This document shows, piece after piece, positions 35,939 through 44,568 of a stretch of DNA of 61,151 bases. How positions within the stretch are numbered: the stretch's first letter is position 1; every line of letters starts with the position of its first letter. The stretch spans positions 1 through 61,151 of the forward strand of contig SKTU01000010.1 of NCBI GenBank assembly GCA_007122455.1, written 5' to 3'. The stretch is from Haloarculaceae archaeon (GTDB taxonomy: Archaea > Halobacteriota > Halobacteria > Halobacteriales > Haloarculaceae). A program made the position numbers and the translations under genes. The notes below the pieces were generated by a model, which was not told the origin of the DNA, did no database searches, and saw only the letters and a list, made by a program, of their open reading frames with translations.

Positions 35939-37084
35939 ATGGATATCGAAGATATCGCCACTACGGAGTACATCGAGGTGAACAGCGACGAACGGCTCGG
36001 TAAGATCCGCTCGCTGTTCGAGCGCGAGAACCCGAAGGGCATCGTCGTCACCAACGACGGTGACTACGTCGGGATCATCACCGAGCGGCAGCTGCTGCAG
36101 TCCCACGTCGAGGACGACGCCAAGGCCAACGTTCTGGTTCGGAACAACGTCCCGAAGGTCAACCGGACAGACGGCATCCGGGAGGTCGCCCGCATGCTCG
36201 TCGAGGGCAACACCAAAGTCGCCCCGGTCTTCGAGGGGGAAACGCTCTGGGGGATCGTCACCCAGGATGCTATCCTCGAGGCTGTCCTCGAGAACCTCGA
36301 CGTACTCACCGTGGATCAGATCTACACGGAGGAGGTCGTCACCCTTCGGGAGGACGACCACGTCGGCAAGGCGATCAACTACCTCCGCGAGCACGGCATC
36401 TCCCGGCTCCCCGTCGTCAACGAGAACGGGGCGCTCAGCGGGATGGTGACGACCCACGACATCGTCGACGTCGCGGTTCGGAACATGACGAAGGCGACCC
36501 GCGGGGACCGCGCCGGGGACACCGAGCGCGTCCTCGACATCCCGGTGTACGACATCATGAACGATCCCGTCGTGAGCGTGACGTCCGACGAGAGCGTCGA
36601 CGACGCCGTCGAGATCATGTTCGAGCATAACTACGCCGGCCTCGTCGTCACGCCGCCGGAGGACGACCGCACGATCTCCGGGATCCTCACCAAGACGGAC
36701 GTCCTCCGGGCGCTCACCTACACCGAAGAGGAGAGCATGGACGTCCAGATCACGAACATCAACCTGCTGGACACGATCACGCGACAGGAGGTCCGCGAGA
36801 GCATCACCTCGGTCGCGGACAAATACCGCGACATGCAGGTCCACCACGCCCACGTCCGCTTCCACGAGCACAAGGAGAAGCTCCGCGGGACGCCGCTGAT
36901 CCAGTGTCAGATCCGCCTGCGGACGAACCGGGGACAGGTCGCCGGCACCGGTGAAGGGTACGGCGCCGAATCCGCCTTCCACGTCGCGCTGGACAAGCTC
37001 GAGCGGAACGTCCTCGAGCTGAAGGGCACGCTGGCCGACGAGGCCTACGAGGGACAGATGCTCCGGAAGCTCGGCGAGCTGTAG
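35939..37084 (+). CDS. CBS-domain protein with a C-terminal HPF-like (ribosome hibernation) domain
   Basis: 381 residues. Four CBS modules are visible: about 5-60 (GIVVTNDGDYVGIITERQL), 68-122 (VAPVFEGETLWGIVTQDAI), 125-180 (SRLPVVNENGALSGMVTTHD) and 203-262 (GLVVTPPEDDRTISGILT). Residues 267-365 (MDVQITNINLLD, then ESAFHVALDKLERNVLELKG) resemble the bacterial HPF/RaiA fold, including the end helix of type DKLERxxxKxK. CBS pairs bind adenosine ligands, so adenylate status may govern ribosome inactivation; that is an inference. The gene is isolated, 46 nt after the MFS gene. Confidence 0.78.
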   Translation: MDIEDIATTEYIEVNSDERLGKIRSLFERENPKGIVVTNDGDYVGIITERQLLQSHVEDDAKANVLVRNNVPKVNRTDGIREVARMLVEGNTKVAPVFEGETLWGIVTQDAILEAVLENLDVLTVDQIYTEEVVTLREDDHVGKAINYLREHGISRLPVVNENGALSGMVTTHDIVDVAVRNMTKATRGDRAGDTERVLDIPVYDIMNDPVVSVTSDESVDDAVEIMFEHNYAGLVVTPPEDDRTISGILTKTDVLRALTYTEEESMDVQITNINLLDTITRQEVRESITSVADKYRDMQVHHAHVRFHEHKEKLRGTPLIQCQIRLRTNRGQVAGTGEGYGAESAFHVALDKLERNVLELKGTLADEAYEGQMLRKLGEL

Positions 37085-37186
37085 CCGGCTCGATCCGAGC
37101 GGACGAGCGCGGATCGAACGTACTCCCGCGGCGATGTCGATATCTCGTCTCCTGCAGTCGCTCCGACTCCGACTCCGCAGCCGGAG

Positions 37187-37471
37187 CTACCCATCCCCAC
37201 CGGTGACCGGCGGCGTGATGGAGAGCCGATCGCCGTCCGTCAGCTCCGTCTCGACGCCGTCGAAGTGGACGACGTGAGTGCCGTTTCGGAGAACGGTGAT
37301 GCTGGGTGCGATCTCCTCGCCATCGAGCAGCGTCCCCTCCAGCGCCGGGTACGCCGACTCCAGTTCGGCGAGGACCTCCCGGACCGTCGCCCCGGTTCGA
37401 AACTCCCGTCGGGCCGTCGAGGCGCCGATCGCCTCCCGGACCGTCGCGAAGAAGCGGAGCTCCAGCTCCAT
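37187..37471 (-). CDS. SAMP/MoaD-like ubiquitin-fold protein with GGDG end
   Basis: 94 residues. LELRFFATVREAIG, ATVREVLAELESAYPAL and DGDRLSITPPVTGGDG define the ThiS/MoaD/SAMP beta-grasp family. Active members end in Gly-Gly, which is thiocarboxylated or joined to proteins; here Asp-Gly follow, so a processing step or loss of conjugation must be considered. The start codon shares an A with the stop of the upstream aldehyde ferredoxin oxidoreductase (TGATG); this suggests a role in its tungstopterin cofactor. Confidence 0.85.
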   Translation of the reverse strand: MELELRFFATVREAIGASTARREFRTGATVREVLAELESAYPALEGTLLDGEEIAPSITVLRNGTHVVHFDGVETELTDGDRLSITPPVTGGDG

Positions 37472-39321
37472 CAGACGGCCTCGGCGACGTCCTCCAGTTC
37501 GAGTCGCTCGACGGTGTCGGTCGTCGGGTGGCCGTTGTCGTTCCAGCCGCGAAACGCGTAGTACTCCTCGAGCATCGAATCGAGTTCCTCCGGCGGGCAG
37601 TACATCCCCTCGGCAGGACCGTCCGGGATCGGCTCGTTCATCACGCGGTGGGGAAGCGTGTCCGCCTCGCGGTCGGCGACGCCGCGGGCCGCGTTGATGA
37701 GCCGCTCGAGGTTGTACACTCGCTCGCCGATGCGCTCGACCGCCTCGACGTCGAGATCCCATCCCGTCGCCAGATTGATCGCCTCCGCGTAGTTCTCCTC
37801 GACCATGGTCCCCCAGCCGCCCTCGCTGACGAACCGACACTGGGTGAGCGAGTCGCCGAGCGCCGTGAAATGCTGGCTGCGAGCGGCGAACTCCGGGGTC
37901 CCCTCTGTCGTCTCGTCGTGGTTGCCGTCGTACTGTAGCGTCGGCCGGGTGTCGTGGTGGGAGCCGCCGCGGGTCCCCGTCGCGTAGCCGATACTCATCC
38001 CCTTGAGACCGCGAGCCGAGTGCGCGGCGAACTCCAGTCCCTTCGCGCCGTAGAGATACCGCTCGGCGTCCTCGAGCTCGGCGGCCATCCGGAACGATCC
38101 CTCGGCGAGCTCGTCGCCGAACCCCTCCCGGTTGGCCGTCAGCGTCGCCAGCTCGACGAGCCCGTCGGCGTCGCCGAACTCCAGGTGGGGCGAGTCGTCG
38201 TCATCGAGCAGCCCCTTCTCGTAGCATTCGCGTGCGAACGCGACGGTGACGCCCCACGAGATCGTGTCCATGCCGAGCCGATCGCAGAGGTCGTTCGCCT
38301 TGATGACGCGTTCGATGTCGTACACCTCCTGTAGCGTCGCGGTTCCGAAGAGCGACTCGAACTCGGGGATCTTCGCCTGTGTGATCCCCTCGGCCTCGAC
38401 GGAGACGTGTTTGCCGCACTTCACGGCGCAGTTCGCACAGGTGGTGTCCTCGGTGACGTACTCGGCCTCGAGGCGCTCGCCGCTGACTGCCTCGGCGTTC
38501 TCGGGATCGGTCTGCTCGACCTGCATGTTCCGCTGTCCGAGTTTCCCCATCTCGTTGATCGGGTTGACGAGGCCGGCGGTTCCGTACTCCTGGAGCATCT
38601 CCGTGTCGGCCATCAGTCGACCCATCTGCTGGATCGAGCGCTCCCGGAGGTCGCCGACCGGTTCGGGCTCGAAACTCCCCTCCGTGACCGCGATCGCCTT
38701 GACGTTCTTCGAGCCGAGTACGGCGCCGTTGCCGCCGCGGCCGGCGACGCCCTCGCGGATCTCCGATTCGTGGAGCGAGCAGGCGTACCGCACCTCGTTC
38801 TCGCCGGCCGGGCCGATCGCGAGCACGTGGGTGTCGTATCCGTCGCCCTCCCGCTCGCGGACCGCCTGGCACGTCTCGTACGTTTCGAGACCGGCGAGCT
38901 CCTGGGCGGTCTCGACCTCGGCGCCGTCCTCGTGGACCCGGACGTAGGAGAGCTCGTCGGCCCTCCCGTGGAGCACGACGACCTCGAAGCCGGTCGTCTT
39001 CTGGGCGCGCGGGAGCGTCCCGCCGAACGTCGAGTCGAAGAAACCGTTGGTCATCGGGCTCACGAAGCCGAGGACGCCGCGGGAGGTCGACTGGAACGGC
39101 GTCGCGTTCATCGGGCCGACGGCCATCGCGAGAACGTTGTCGGGGCCGAGCGGATCGGCGTCGGCGGGGACGTGTTCGGCGACCTGCTTTGCCGCGAAGC
39201 CGTTACCGCCGAGGAATCGGCGGGCGTCGTCCGGGTCGATCGGTTCGATCTCGGTGTCGCCGCTGTCGAGATGGACGTGAAGGATCTCGCCGCCGTAGAC
39301 GGGTGGAAGCGTCTCTGTCAT
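37471..39321 (-). CDS. aor: Aldehyde ferredoxin oxidoreductase (tungstopterin enzyme)
   Basis: 616 residues. The [4Fe-4S] ligands are C295-x2-C298-x3-C302 and C346 (CANCAVKC, DLCDRLGMD). GAVLGSKNVKAIAV and a GxN(G/A) glycine-rich N-terminal domain complete the AOR family. It oxidises aldehydes to acids with ferredoxin, using a W- (or Mo-) bis-pterin. A clear TATA box (TTTTACG region, 39346-39354) gives the start at 39321, not the longer frame reaching 40143. Coupled downstream to the SAMP/MoaD-like gene. Confidence 0.93.
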   Translation of the reverse strand: MTETLPPVYGGEILHVHLDSGDTEIEPIDPDDARRFLGGNGFAAKQVAEHVPADADPLGPDNVLAMAVGPMNATPFQSTSRGVLGFVSPMTNGFFDSTFGGTLPRAQKTTGFEVVVLHGRADELSYVRVHEDGAEVETAQELAGLETYETCQAVREREGDGYDTHVLAIGPAGENEVRYACSLHESEIREGVAGRGGNGAVLGSKNVKAIAVTEGSFEPEPVGDLRERSIQQMGRLMADTEMLQEYGTAGLVNPINEMGKLGQRNMQVEQTDPENAEAVSGERLEAEYVTEDTTCANCAVKCGKHVSVEAEGITQAKIPEFESLFGTATLQEVYDIERVIKANDLCDRLGMDTISWGVTVAFARECYEKGLLDDDDSPHLEFGDADGLVELATLTANREGFGDELAEGSFRMAAELEDAERYLYGAKGLEFAAHSARGLKGMSIGYATGTRGGSHHDTRPTLQYDGNHDETTEGTPEFAARSQHFTALGDSLTQCRFVSEGGWGTMVEENYAEAINLATGWDLDVEAVERIGERVYNLERLINAARGVADREADTLPHRVMNEPIPDGPAEGMYCPPEELDSMLEEYYAFRGWNDNGHPTTDTVERLELEDVAEAV

Positions 39322-39345
39322 GGTCGGTGTGTCGGTCCGATCGTA

Positions 39346-39354
39346 CGTAAAACC
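39346..39354 (-). promoter_or_regulatory. TATA box of the AOR operon
   Basis: GGTTTTACG on the minus strand lies 25-33 nt upstream of the ATG at 39321, in the spacer after HMG-CoA reductase. Confidence 0.45.
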
Positions 39355-39371
39355 ACACGGACGCCAGGGAG

Positions 39372-40580
39372 CTATCGACCAAGCTGTTCGTGAGCACTCG
39401 CGAGGTGGTTGGAAGCGAGTGCGCCCAGAAGAGAGAGCTCGCCAGCCAGGGCAGCCGTCGCGATCGTCTCCGCGAGCGCGTCGGCGTTCGCTCCCGGTGG
39501 ATCGCCGCCGCCGCGGACGCCGACGACGTCGAGCGCCTCCGACTGGGTCGGAAGCTTCGTGCCGCCGCCGACGGTGCCGACCTCGAGGGAGGCACAGGTG
39601 AGACTCGCGTAGAGGTCGCCGTCCCGAACGTCGGCCGTGGTGATCGCGTTCGATCCCTCGACGACCTGCGCCGGATCCTGCCCAGTCGCGAGAAACGCCG
39701 CCGCGATCGTGTTGGCCGCGTGGGCGTTGAATCCGAGGGCGCCGGCCTTCGCGCTGCCGACGTGGTTCTTCCGGGTGTTCGCCTCCGCGATCGCCTCCGG
39801 CGTCGTTTTCAGGTACGACTCGACGACGTCCCGCGGGATCTCCACGTCGGCGGCGACGGTGCGACCGCGCCCCTCGACGCTGTTTATCGCGGCGGGCTTT
39901 TTGTCCGAACAGAGGTTCCCCGAGAGTGCGATCAGCTCCGCGGGCGTCTCCTCGACGATCAGCTCGCAGGCGGCCTCGGTGGCGATCGTAGCCATGTTCA
40001 TCCCCATCGCGTCCTTGGTGTCGTAGGCGAACCGCGCGAAGACGTTGTCGCCGACGACGTACGGCGTCACGCCGCGGAGCTCGCCGTGGCTGGTCGTCGA
40101 TTCGGCGACCTCGGCGAGCCTCGATTCGTTGGCGCGGATCCACGAGACGGTCTCGCTGGCGCCGACGACGTCGCCGGTCCGGAAGACGGGCGCCCGCGTC
40201 ATCGCGTTCTTCAGTACGCGAGCGCTCGCGCCCCCGGCGGCTCGCATCGTCGCACAGCCGCGGTTGATCGAAGCCAGTAACGCACCCTCGGTCGTCGCCA
40301 GCGGCAGGTACGTCGTTTCGGCGTCGGCGGTGCCGTCGACGGGAATCGGCCCGACGATCCCCATCGGTAGCTGCGCCCCGCCGATCATGTTCTCGATGTT
40401 CGGTTCGGCGTCGGCAGCCTCGAAGGCGTAGTCGCCGATCGTATCGAGATCCGTTCCGGTCTCGGAGGCGACGAAGAGACGGCGCGCCTCCGCGGCGACG
40501 TCGGCCGGTGCGTGTTCCTCGAGTTCGTGGATCCGCAACTCACCGTCGCGGACGCGATCGGCGAGCTCTTCGGGAGTCAT
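39372..40580 (-). CDS. hmgA: 3-hydroxy-3-methylglutaryl-CoA reductase (NADPH, class I)
   Basis: 402 residues. ENMIGGAQLPMGIVGPIPV, TTEGALLASINRGC (catalytic Glu), DAMGMNMAT (NADP/substrate Asp region), SDKKPAAIN (Lys) and the end LASAHEQLG with the catalytic His match class I-type HMGR. It makes mevalonate for isoprenoid lipids. The ATG at 40580 is used; the frame is open further upstream without homology. Mevinolin resistance in haloarchaea maps to this gene family. Convergent-to-divergent layout: the next gene starts 93 nt away in the other direction. Confidence 0.96.
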   Translation of the reverse strand: MTPEELADRVRDGELRIHELEEHAPADVAAEARRLFVASETGTDLDTIGDYAFEAADAEPNIENMIGGAQLPMGIVGPIPVDGTADAETTYLPLATTEGALLASINRGCATMRAAGGASARVLKNAMTRAPVFRTGDVVGASETVSWIRANESRLAEVAESTTSHGELRGVTPYVVGDNVFARFAYDTKDAMGMNMATIATEAACELIVEETPAELIALSGNLCSDKKPAAINSVEGRGRTVAADVEIPRDVVESYLKTTPEAIAEANTRKNHVGSAKAGALGFNAHAANTIAAAFLATGQDPAQVVEGSNAITTADVRDGDLYASLTCASLEVGTVGGGTKLPTQSEALDVVGVRGGGDPPGANADALAETIATAALAGELSLLGALASNHLASAHEQLGR

Positions 40581-40641
40581 ACTCGATGCCTCGGAGGGGC
40601 CGGACCTAACGGTTACTCCTCGGGACGGCCCTCGAGTGAGA

Positions 40642-40651
40642 TCGTTTATAT
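40642..40651 (+). promoter_or_regulatory. TATA box of the second amidohydrolase
   Basis: TCGTTTATAT lies 23-32 nt before the ATG at 40674. Confidence 0.5.
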
Positions 40652-40673
40652 GCGCTGCGACCGCCTCCACGGT

Positions 40674-42179
40674 ATGACGCAGGCAGCCGATCGGATCTTC
40701 CGCAACGCGGAGCTCCACACGCTGACGAACCCCGACGAGACCTACGAGGCGGTCGCCGTCCGGGACGGCGAAATCGTTCGGGTCGACTCCGAATACGAAA
40801 TCGAGTTCCTCGAGGGCGTCGAAACTGACGTCGTCGACTGCGGCGGCGGCGTGCTTCTTCCGGGGTTCATCGACGCACACACCCACGTCGAGTACGCCGG
40901 CAAGCGGCTCGTCCACGCCGATCTCGCGGGGACGACCGATCGCGAGGAGGCACTCGATCGGATCCGCGAGAGCGCCGACGACGAGGGGTGGATCATCGGC
41001 TTCGGCTACGACGAATCGACGTGGCCCGAAAGCGAGTATCTCACTCGCGAGGAGCTCGACGGGATCTCGACCGACCAGCCGGTCGTCGCGTTCCGGGAGG
41101 ACATGCACACCGCGTCGGTCAACTCGGTCGTGCTGGAGCGGTACGCCGACGAGATGGGCGAGAACGTCCAGCGGGAGGGCGGCGAGCCGACCGGCGTCGT
41201 CACCGAGGACGCGGCGTCACTGCTCGGCGACGAGACCGCTCCGGATCGCGAGGCGATGGGTCGACTGCTCTCGGCTGCGCAGTCTCACGCTCACTCGCTC
41301 GGCATCACGGGCGTTCACGACATGGTTCGGAACACCGAGGCGCCCGGCGTCTACCGCGAGATGGAGCTCGACGGCGAACTGGCGCTCCGCGTTCGGCTCT
41401 ACTACTGGGAGACCCACTTCGAGGCGGTCGAGGAGCTCGGCCTGCGGACGAACCACGGCAGCGAGTTCGTCGAGGTCGGCGGGATCAAGAGCTTCACCGA
41501 CGGCGCGCTCGGTGCCCGGACGGCGAAGCTCTACGACCCCTACGAGGACGGCGAGGGGACCGGCGAGTGGGTCGTCACGCCCGAGGCGCTGGCCGAAACG
41601 GTCGACGACGCCACCGAACTCGACCTGCAGGTGGCGGTGCACGCGATCGGCGACGAGGCCGTCGACGTCTCCCTCGAGACGCTGCCGGACGACCCGAGCG
41701 CCCGTCACCGGATCGAGCACGCGGAGCTCGTCGGCACGGAGCTGTCGGGATTTCACGCCGTCGCCTCGATGCAGCCGAACTTCCTCAAGTGGGCCCGCGA
41801 GGGCGGGCTCTACGACAGTCGGATCGGTCCCGAGCGCTCGCGGGCGTCGAATCCGTTCGCCGAGATCCTCGAGGAGGGCGTTCCGCTGGCGTTCGGGAGC
41901 GACTGCATGCCGATGAACCCGCTCTACGGGATCCAGCAGGCGGTCACCGCCCGCGACGACCGTCAGCGGCTCACCGTCACGCAGGCGCTTCGGGCCTACA
42001 CCAGCGGGGCGGCCTACGCGGGCTTCGACGAGGATCGGCTCGGGACGATCGAACCGGGAAAACGGGCTGACTTCGTCCTCCTGTCGGACTCCCCGTGGGA
42101 GACGCCGAACGACGAGATCGCGGACATCGACGTGGCGAAGACGATCGTCGACGGGTCGGTCGTTTACGAGAACGAATAG
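40674..42179 (+). CDS. Amidohydrolase (YtcJ-like), paralogue of 31832-33496
   Basis: 501 residues. The HxH motif is LPGFIDAHTHVEY, then FTDGALGARTAKLYDPYED, LQVAVHAIGDEAVDVS, RHRIEHAELVG and LGTIEPGKRADFVLLSDSPW. The protein clearly shares domain order and motifs with the upstream paralogue but differs by 53 residues in length, mostly in the middle. Substrate unknown. Leaderless start supported by the TATA box at 40642-40651. Convergent with gpmI, 4 nt between stops. Confidence 0.88.
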   Translation: MTQAADRIFRNAELHTLTNPDETYEAVAVRDGEIVRVDSEYEIEFLEGVETDVVDCGGGVLLPGFIDAHTHVEYAGKRLVHADLAGTTDREEALDRIRESADDEGWIIGFGYDESTWPESEYLTREELDGISTDQPVVAFREDMHTASVNSVVLERYADEMGENVQREGGEPTGVVTEDAASLLGDETAPDREAMGRLLSAAQSHAHSLGITGVHDMVRNTEAPGVYREMELDGELALRVRLYYWETHFEAVEELGLRTNHGSEFVEVGGIKSFTDGALGARTAKLYDPYEDGEGTGEWVVTPEALAETVDDATELDLQVAVHAIGDEAVDVSLETLPDDPSARHRIEHAELVGTELSGFHAVASMQPNFLKWAREGGLYDSRIGPERSRASNPFAEILEEGVPLAFGSDCMPMNPLYGIQQAVTARDDRQRLTVTQALRAYTSGAAYAGFDEDRLGTIEPGKRADFVLLSDSPWETPNDEIADIDVAKTIVDGSVVYENE

Positions 42180-42183
42180 CCGG

Positions 42184-43698
42184 CTACTCGAGGAGGTTTT
42201 CGCCGGTCATCGCCGCCGGTTTCGGAACGCCGACGAGCGACAGAAGCGTCGGGGCGACGTCGGCGAGCGTGCCGCCCGACCGAACTGTCCGGCCGCCGTC
42301 GGTGCCGTCCGGGGCGACGTAGACGAACGGCACGGGGTTGGTCGTGTGGGCGGTGTGGGGGTTCGACGGCGTCCCCATGTCGTCGGCGTTGCCGTGGTCC
42401 GCCGTGACGAGGAGGTGGCCGCCGGCGCTCCGAACCGCGTCGACGAGCCGGGAAAGCTGTGCATCGACGGCCTCGACCGCGGCGATGGCTGCCTCGAACT
42501 CGCCCGTGTGGCCGACCATGTCCGGGTTGGCGTAGTTCACGACGAGGACGTCCGGGTCGTCGCGTTCGATCCGCGCGAGGGCCTCGTCGGTGAGTTCGGC
42601 CGCACTCATTTCGGGCACCTCGTCGTAGGTCGCGACGTCGGGGCTCGGCACGATAACTCGCGTCTCGCCGTCGAACTCGATCTCGCGGCCGCCGTTGAGG
42701 AAGTAGGTGACGTGGGCGTACTTCTCGGATTCGGCCAGCCGGAGCTGGGTGAGCCCCGCTTCCGACAGCTGCTCGCCGAGCGTGTCGGTCGGCTCCAGCG
42801 GCGGATAGGCGACCGGCAGCTCGAAGCGGCTGTCGTACTCGGTCATCGTCACGAGCCGTACCGCCGGCGGCGTCGTTTCGAACGACCAGACGGGATCGAT
42901 ATCCGCGAGCATCCGCACGAGCTGGCGGGCGCGGTCGGCCCGGAAGTTGAAGAAGACGACCGAATCGCCGTCCTCGAGCGGCGGACCGCCGTCGATCAGC
43001 GTCGGCTCGACGTGTTCGTCCGTGACGCCGCGCTCGTAGGAGGCCGTCACCGCCTCGGTGGCCGTCGACGCCGTATGCGGCGCCGACCGCTCGACGATCG
43101 CCTCGTAGGCGCGCTTCGTCCGGTCCCAGTTTTCGTCCCGATCCATCGCGTAGTACCGCCCGCAAACCGTCGCCACGTCGCCGGTTCCGTGACGCTCGAC
43201 GGCGGCGTCGAGCCGTTCGAAGTAGCCGACGCCGCTCCGCGGCGCGGTGTCACGACCGTCGGTGAACGCGTGGGTGACGGCGTCGACGCCCCGCTCGTCG
43301 GCGAGCGCGATCAGCGCGTGGAGGTGCGCCTGATGGGAGTGGACGCCGCCGTCGGAGACCAACCCCATGAAGTGAACGCGCCCGCCGTTGCGGTCGGCGT
43401 GATCGAACGCCTCGCCGATCACCTCGTTGTCGGCGAAGACGCCGGCGTCGATGTCGTCGGTGACGCGGGTCGAATCCTGCTTGACGACGCGGCCGGCGCC
43501 GATGTTGAGGTGGCCGACCTCGCTGTTTCCCATCTGGCCGTCCGGCAGCCCGACCCGCCGCCCGTGGGTTTCGAGCGTTCCGAAGGCGCCGGTCTCGCGG
43601 AGCCGGTCGAAGGTCGGCGTCTCGGCCGCCCGAACCGCGTCGAGCCGGTCGTGGTCGCCGAGGCCCCAGCCGTCGAGGATGACGAGCGCGGCTTTCAT
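42184..43698 (-). CDS. gpmI: 2,3-bisphosphoglycerate-independent phosphoglycerate mutase
   Basis: 504 residues, close to the family's usual 510. ALVILDGWGLG at the start carries metal Asp; GQMGNSEVGHLNIGAGR carries the phosphoserine nucleophile; SDGGVHSHQAHL and TADHGNADDM carry later metal ligands. It interconverts 3- and 2-phosphoglycerate. The ATG at 43698 is chosen over a long in-frame upstream extension, which has no homology and would overlap fxsA. Confidence 0.96.
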   Translation of the reverse strand: MKAALVILDGWGLGDHDRLDAVRAAETPTFDRLRETGAFGTLETHGRRVGLPDGQMGNSEVGHLNIGAGRVVKQDSTRVTDDIDAGVFADNEVIGEAFDHADRNGGRVHFMGLVSDGGVHSHQAHLHALIALADERGVDAVTHAFTDGRDTAPRSGVGYFERLDAAVERHGTGDVATVCGRYYAMDRDENWDRTKRAYEAIVERSAPHTASTATEAVTASYERGVTDEHVEPTLIDGGPPLEDGDSVVFFNFRADRARQLVRMLADIDPVWSFETTPPAVRLVTMTEYDSRFELPVAYPPLEPTDTLGEQLSEAGLTQLRLAESEKYAHVTYFLNGGREIEFDGETRVIVPSPDVATYDEVPEMSAAELTDEALARIERDDPDVLVVNYANPDMVGHTGEFEAAIAAVEAVDAQLSRLVDAVRSAGGHLLVTADHGNADDMGTPSNPHTAHTTNPVPFVYVAPDGTDGGRTVRSGGTLADVAPTLLSLVGVPKPAAMTGENLLE

Positions 43699-43788
43699 CG
43701 TTCGAGATGAGCCGGTGCCCCCGTAAGGCGGTGTCGGTCCGTCGGGACCAATGGAAGGGTTTTCCACCACGCCCCCAGTAGCGTGGGT

Positions 43789-44301
43789 ATGGACCTCCGG
43801 GTCATCGGCGTCCTGCTCCTCATTCCGCTGTTGGACGTCATGCTGCTCGTCGTGTTGGCGACGCCGAACCTCCTCGGCCCAGTCGTGACCGTCGCCCTCG
43901 TGGTACTGACTGCCCTGATCGGCCTCCTGCTCGTTCGCGCGGAGGGGCGCCACACCATGCGACGGATGCAGCGCAAACTCGAACGGGGCGATCCGCCGAC
44001 CGACGAACTCCTCGACGGCGGCCTGCTTCTCATCGCCGGCGCGCTGATGCTCACCCCCGGGCTCGTCACCGACCTCGTCGGCCTCCTGCTCGTCGTCCCC
44101 GTCACGCGGTACCCGATCCGCGTCGCGACGAAGCGGTACGTCGTCACGCCGTACCTCGACGCGAAGACGGGCGGATTCGCCACCGGCGGCGTCTACACCG
44201 CCGGTTTCCCACAGGGCGAGGAACCTGTCGACATCGACGAGGAGTACTACCGATTTACCGACGCCGACGACGATCGCGACGACGACCGCGGCTTCCAGTA
44301 A
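43789..44301 (+). CDS. fxsA: FxsA-family membrane protein
   Basis: 170 residues. VIGVLLLIPLLDVMLLVVLA, VTVALVVLTALIGLLLVRAEG and LTPGLVTDLVGLLLVVPVTR are the hydrophobic core and the conserved TPGLxTD motif of FxsA (a suppressor of phage exclusion in bacteria). The acidic tail (DDDRDDDRGF) is added. Role in archaea unknown. ATG at 43789 rather than an in-frame GTG two codons before. Divergent from gpmI. Confidence 0.85.
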   Translation: MDLRVIGVLLLIPLLDVMLLVVLATPNLLGPVVTVALVVLTALIGLLLVRAEGRHTMRRMQRKLERGDPPTDELLDGGLLLIAGALMLTPGLVTDLVGLLLVVPVTRYPIRVATKRYVVTPYLDAKTGGFATGGVYTAGFPQGEEPVDIDEEYYRFTDADDDRDDDRGFQ

Positions 44302-44335
44302 TCGTGCCACGGAACCCCGAATGGGGGACCGAAAG

Positions 44336-44348
44336 GAAACGCTTAAAC
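44336..44348 (+). promoter_or_regulatory. tRNA-Ile promoter (TATA-like)
   Basis: GAAACGCTTAAAC lies 35-47 nt upstream of the tRNA 5' end, fitting an archaeal BRE/TATA pair for a tRNA with a short 5' leader. Confidence 0.45.
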
Positions 44349-44382
44349 AACTATCCACAGTACATCCAGATGCGCCTACCCC

Positions 44383-44457
44383 GGGCCAATAGCTCAGCCA
44401 GGTATGAGCGCTCGGCTGATAACCGGGAGGTCCTCGGTTCAAATCCGAGTTGGCCCA
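44383..44457 (+). tRNA. tRNA-Ile, anticodon GAT
   Basis: 75 nt. The acceptor arm GGGCCAA pairs with TTGGCCC before discriminator A at 44457; the anticodon loop CTGATAA gives anticodon GAT, which reads AUC/AUU. The D region has AGCTCAGCC and the T arm GGTTCAAATCC. No intron and no encoded CCA were seen. Confidence 0.9.
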
Positions 44458-44568
44458 TCTCGAAACGGGCCGGCTTCCAGCCGTCCCAACTACGGGCGCA
44501 GACCTCCCCAGCCGCCCAATTTCGGACGATCAACCTTCGAGCGACAGCACTGTCGCGATCGGTTTATC

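Noticed and set aside
39322-40143. Upstream extension of the aldehyde ferredoxin oxidoreductase
   Set aside because: The extension is antisense-frame noise inside the HMG-CoA reductase gene, and a TATA box sits just before the chosen ATG.
42184-44442. Upstream extension of phosphoglycerate mutase by 248 codons
   Set aside because: The family begins at the ATG at 43698; the extension overlaps fxsA on the other strand and is not similar to anything.
44458-44568. Additional tRNA or small RNA downstream of tRNA-Ile
   Set aside because: GC-rich but without cloverleaf elements or a promoter; treated as plain spacer.
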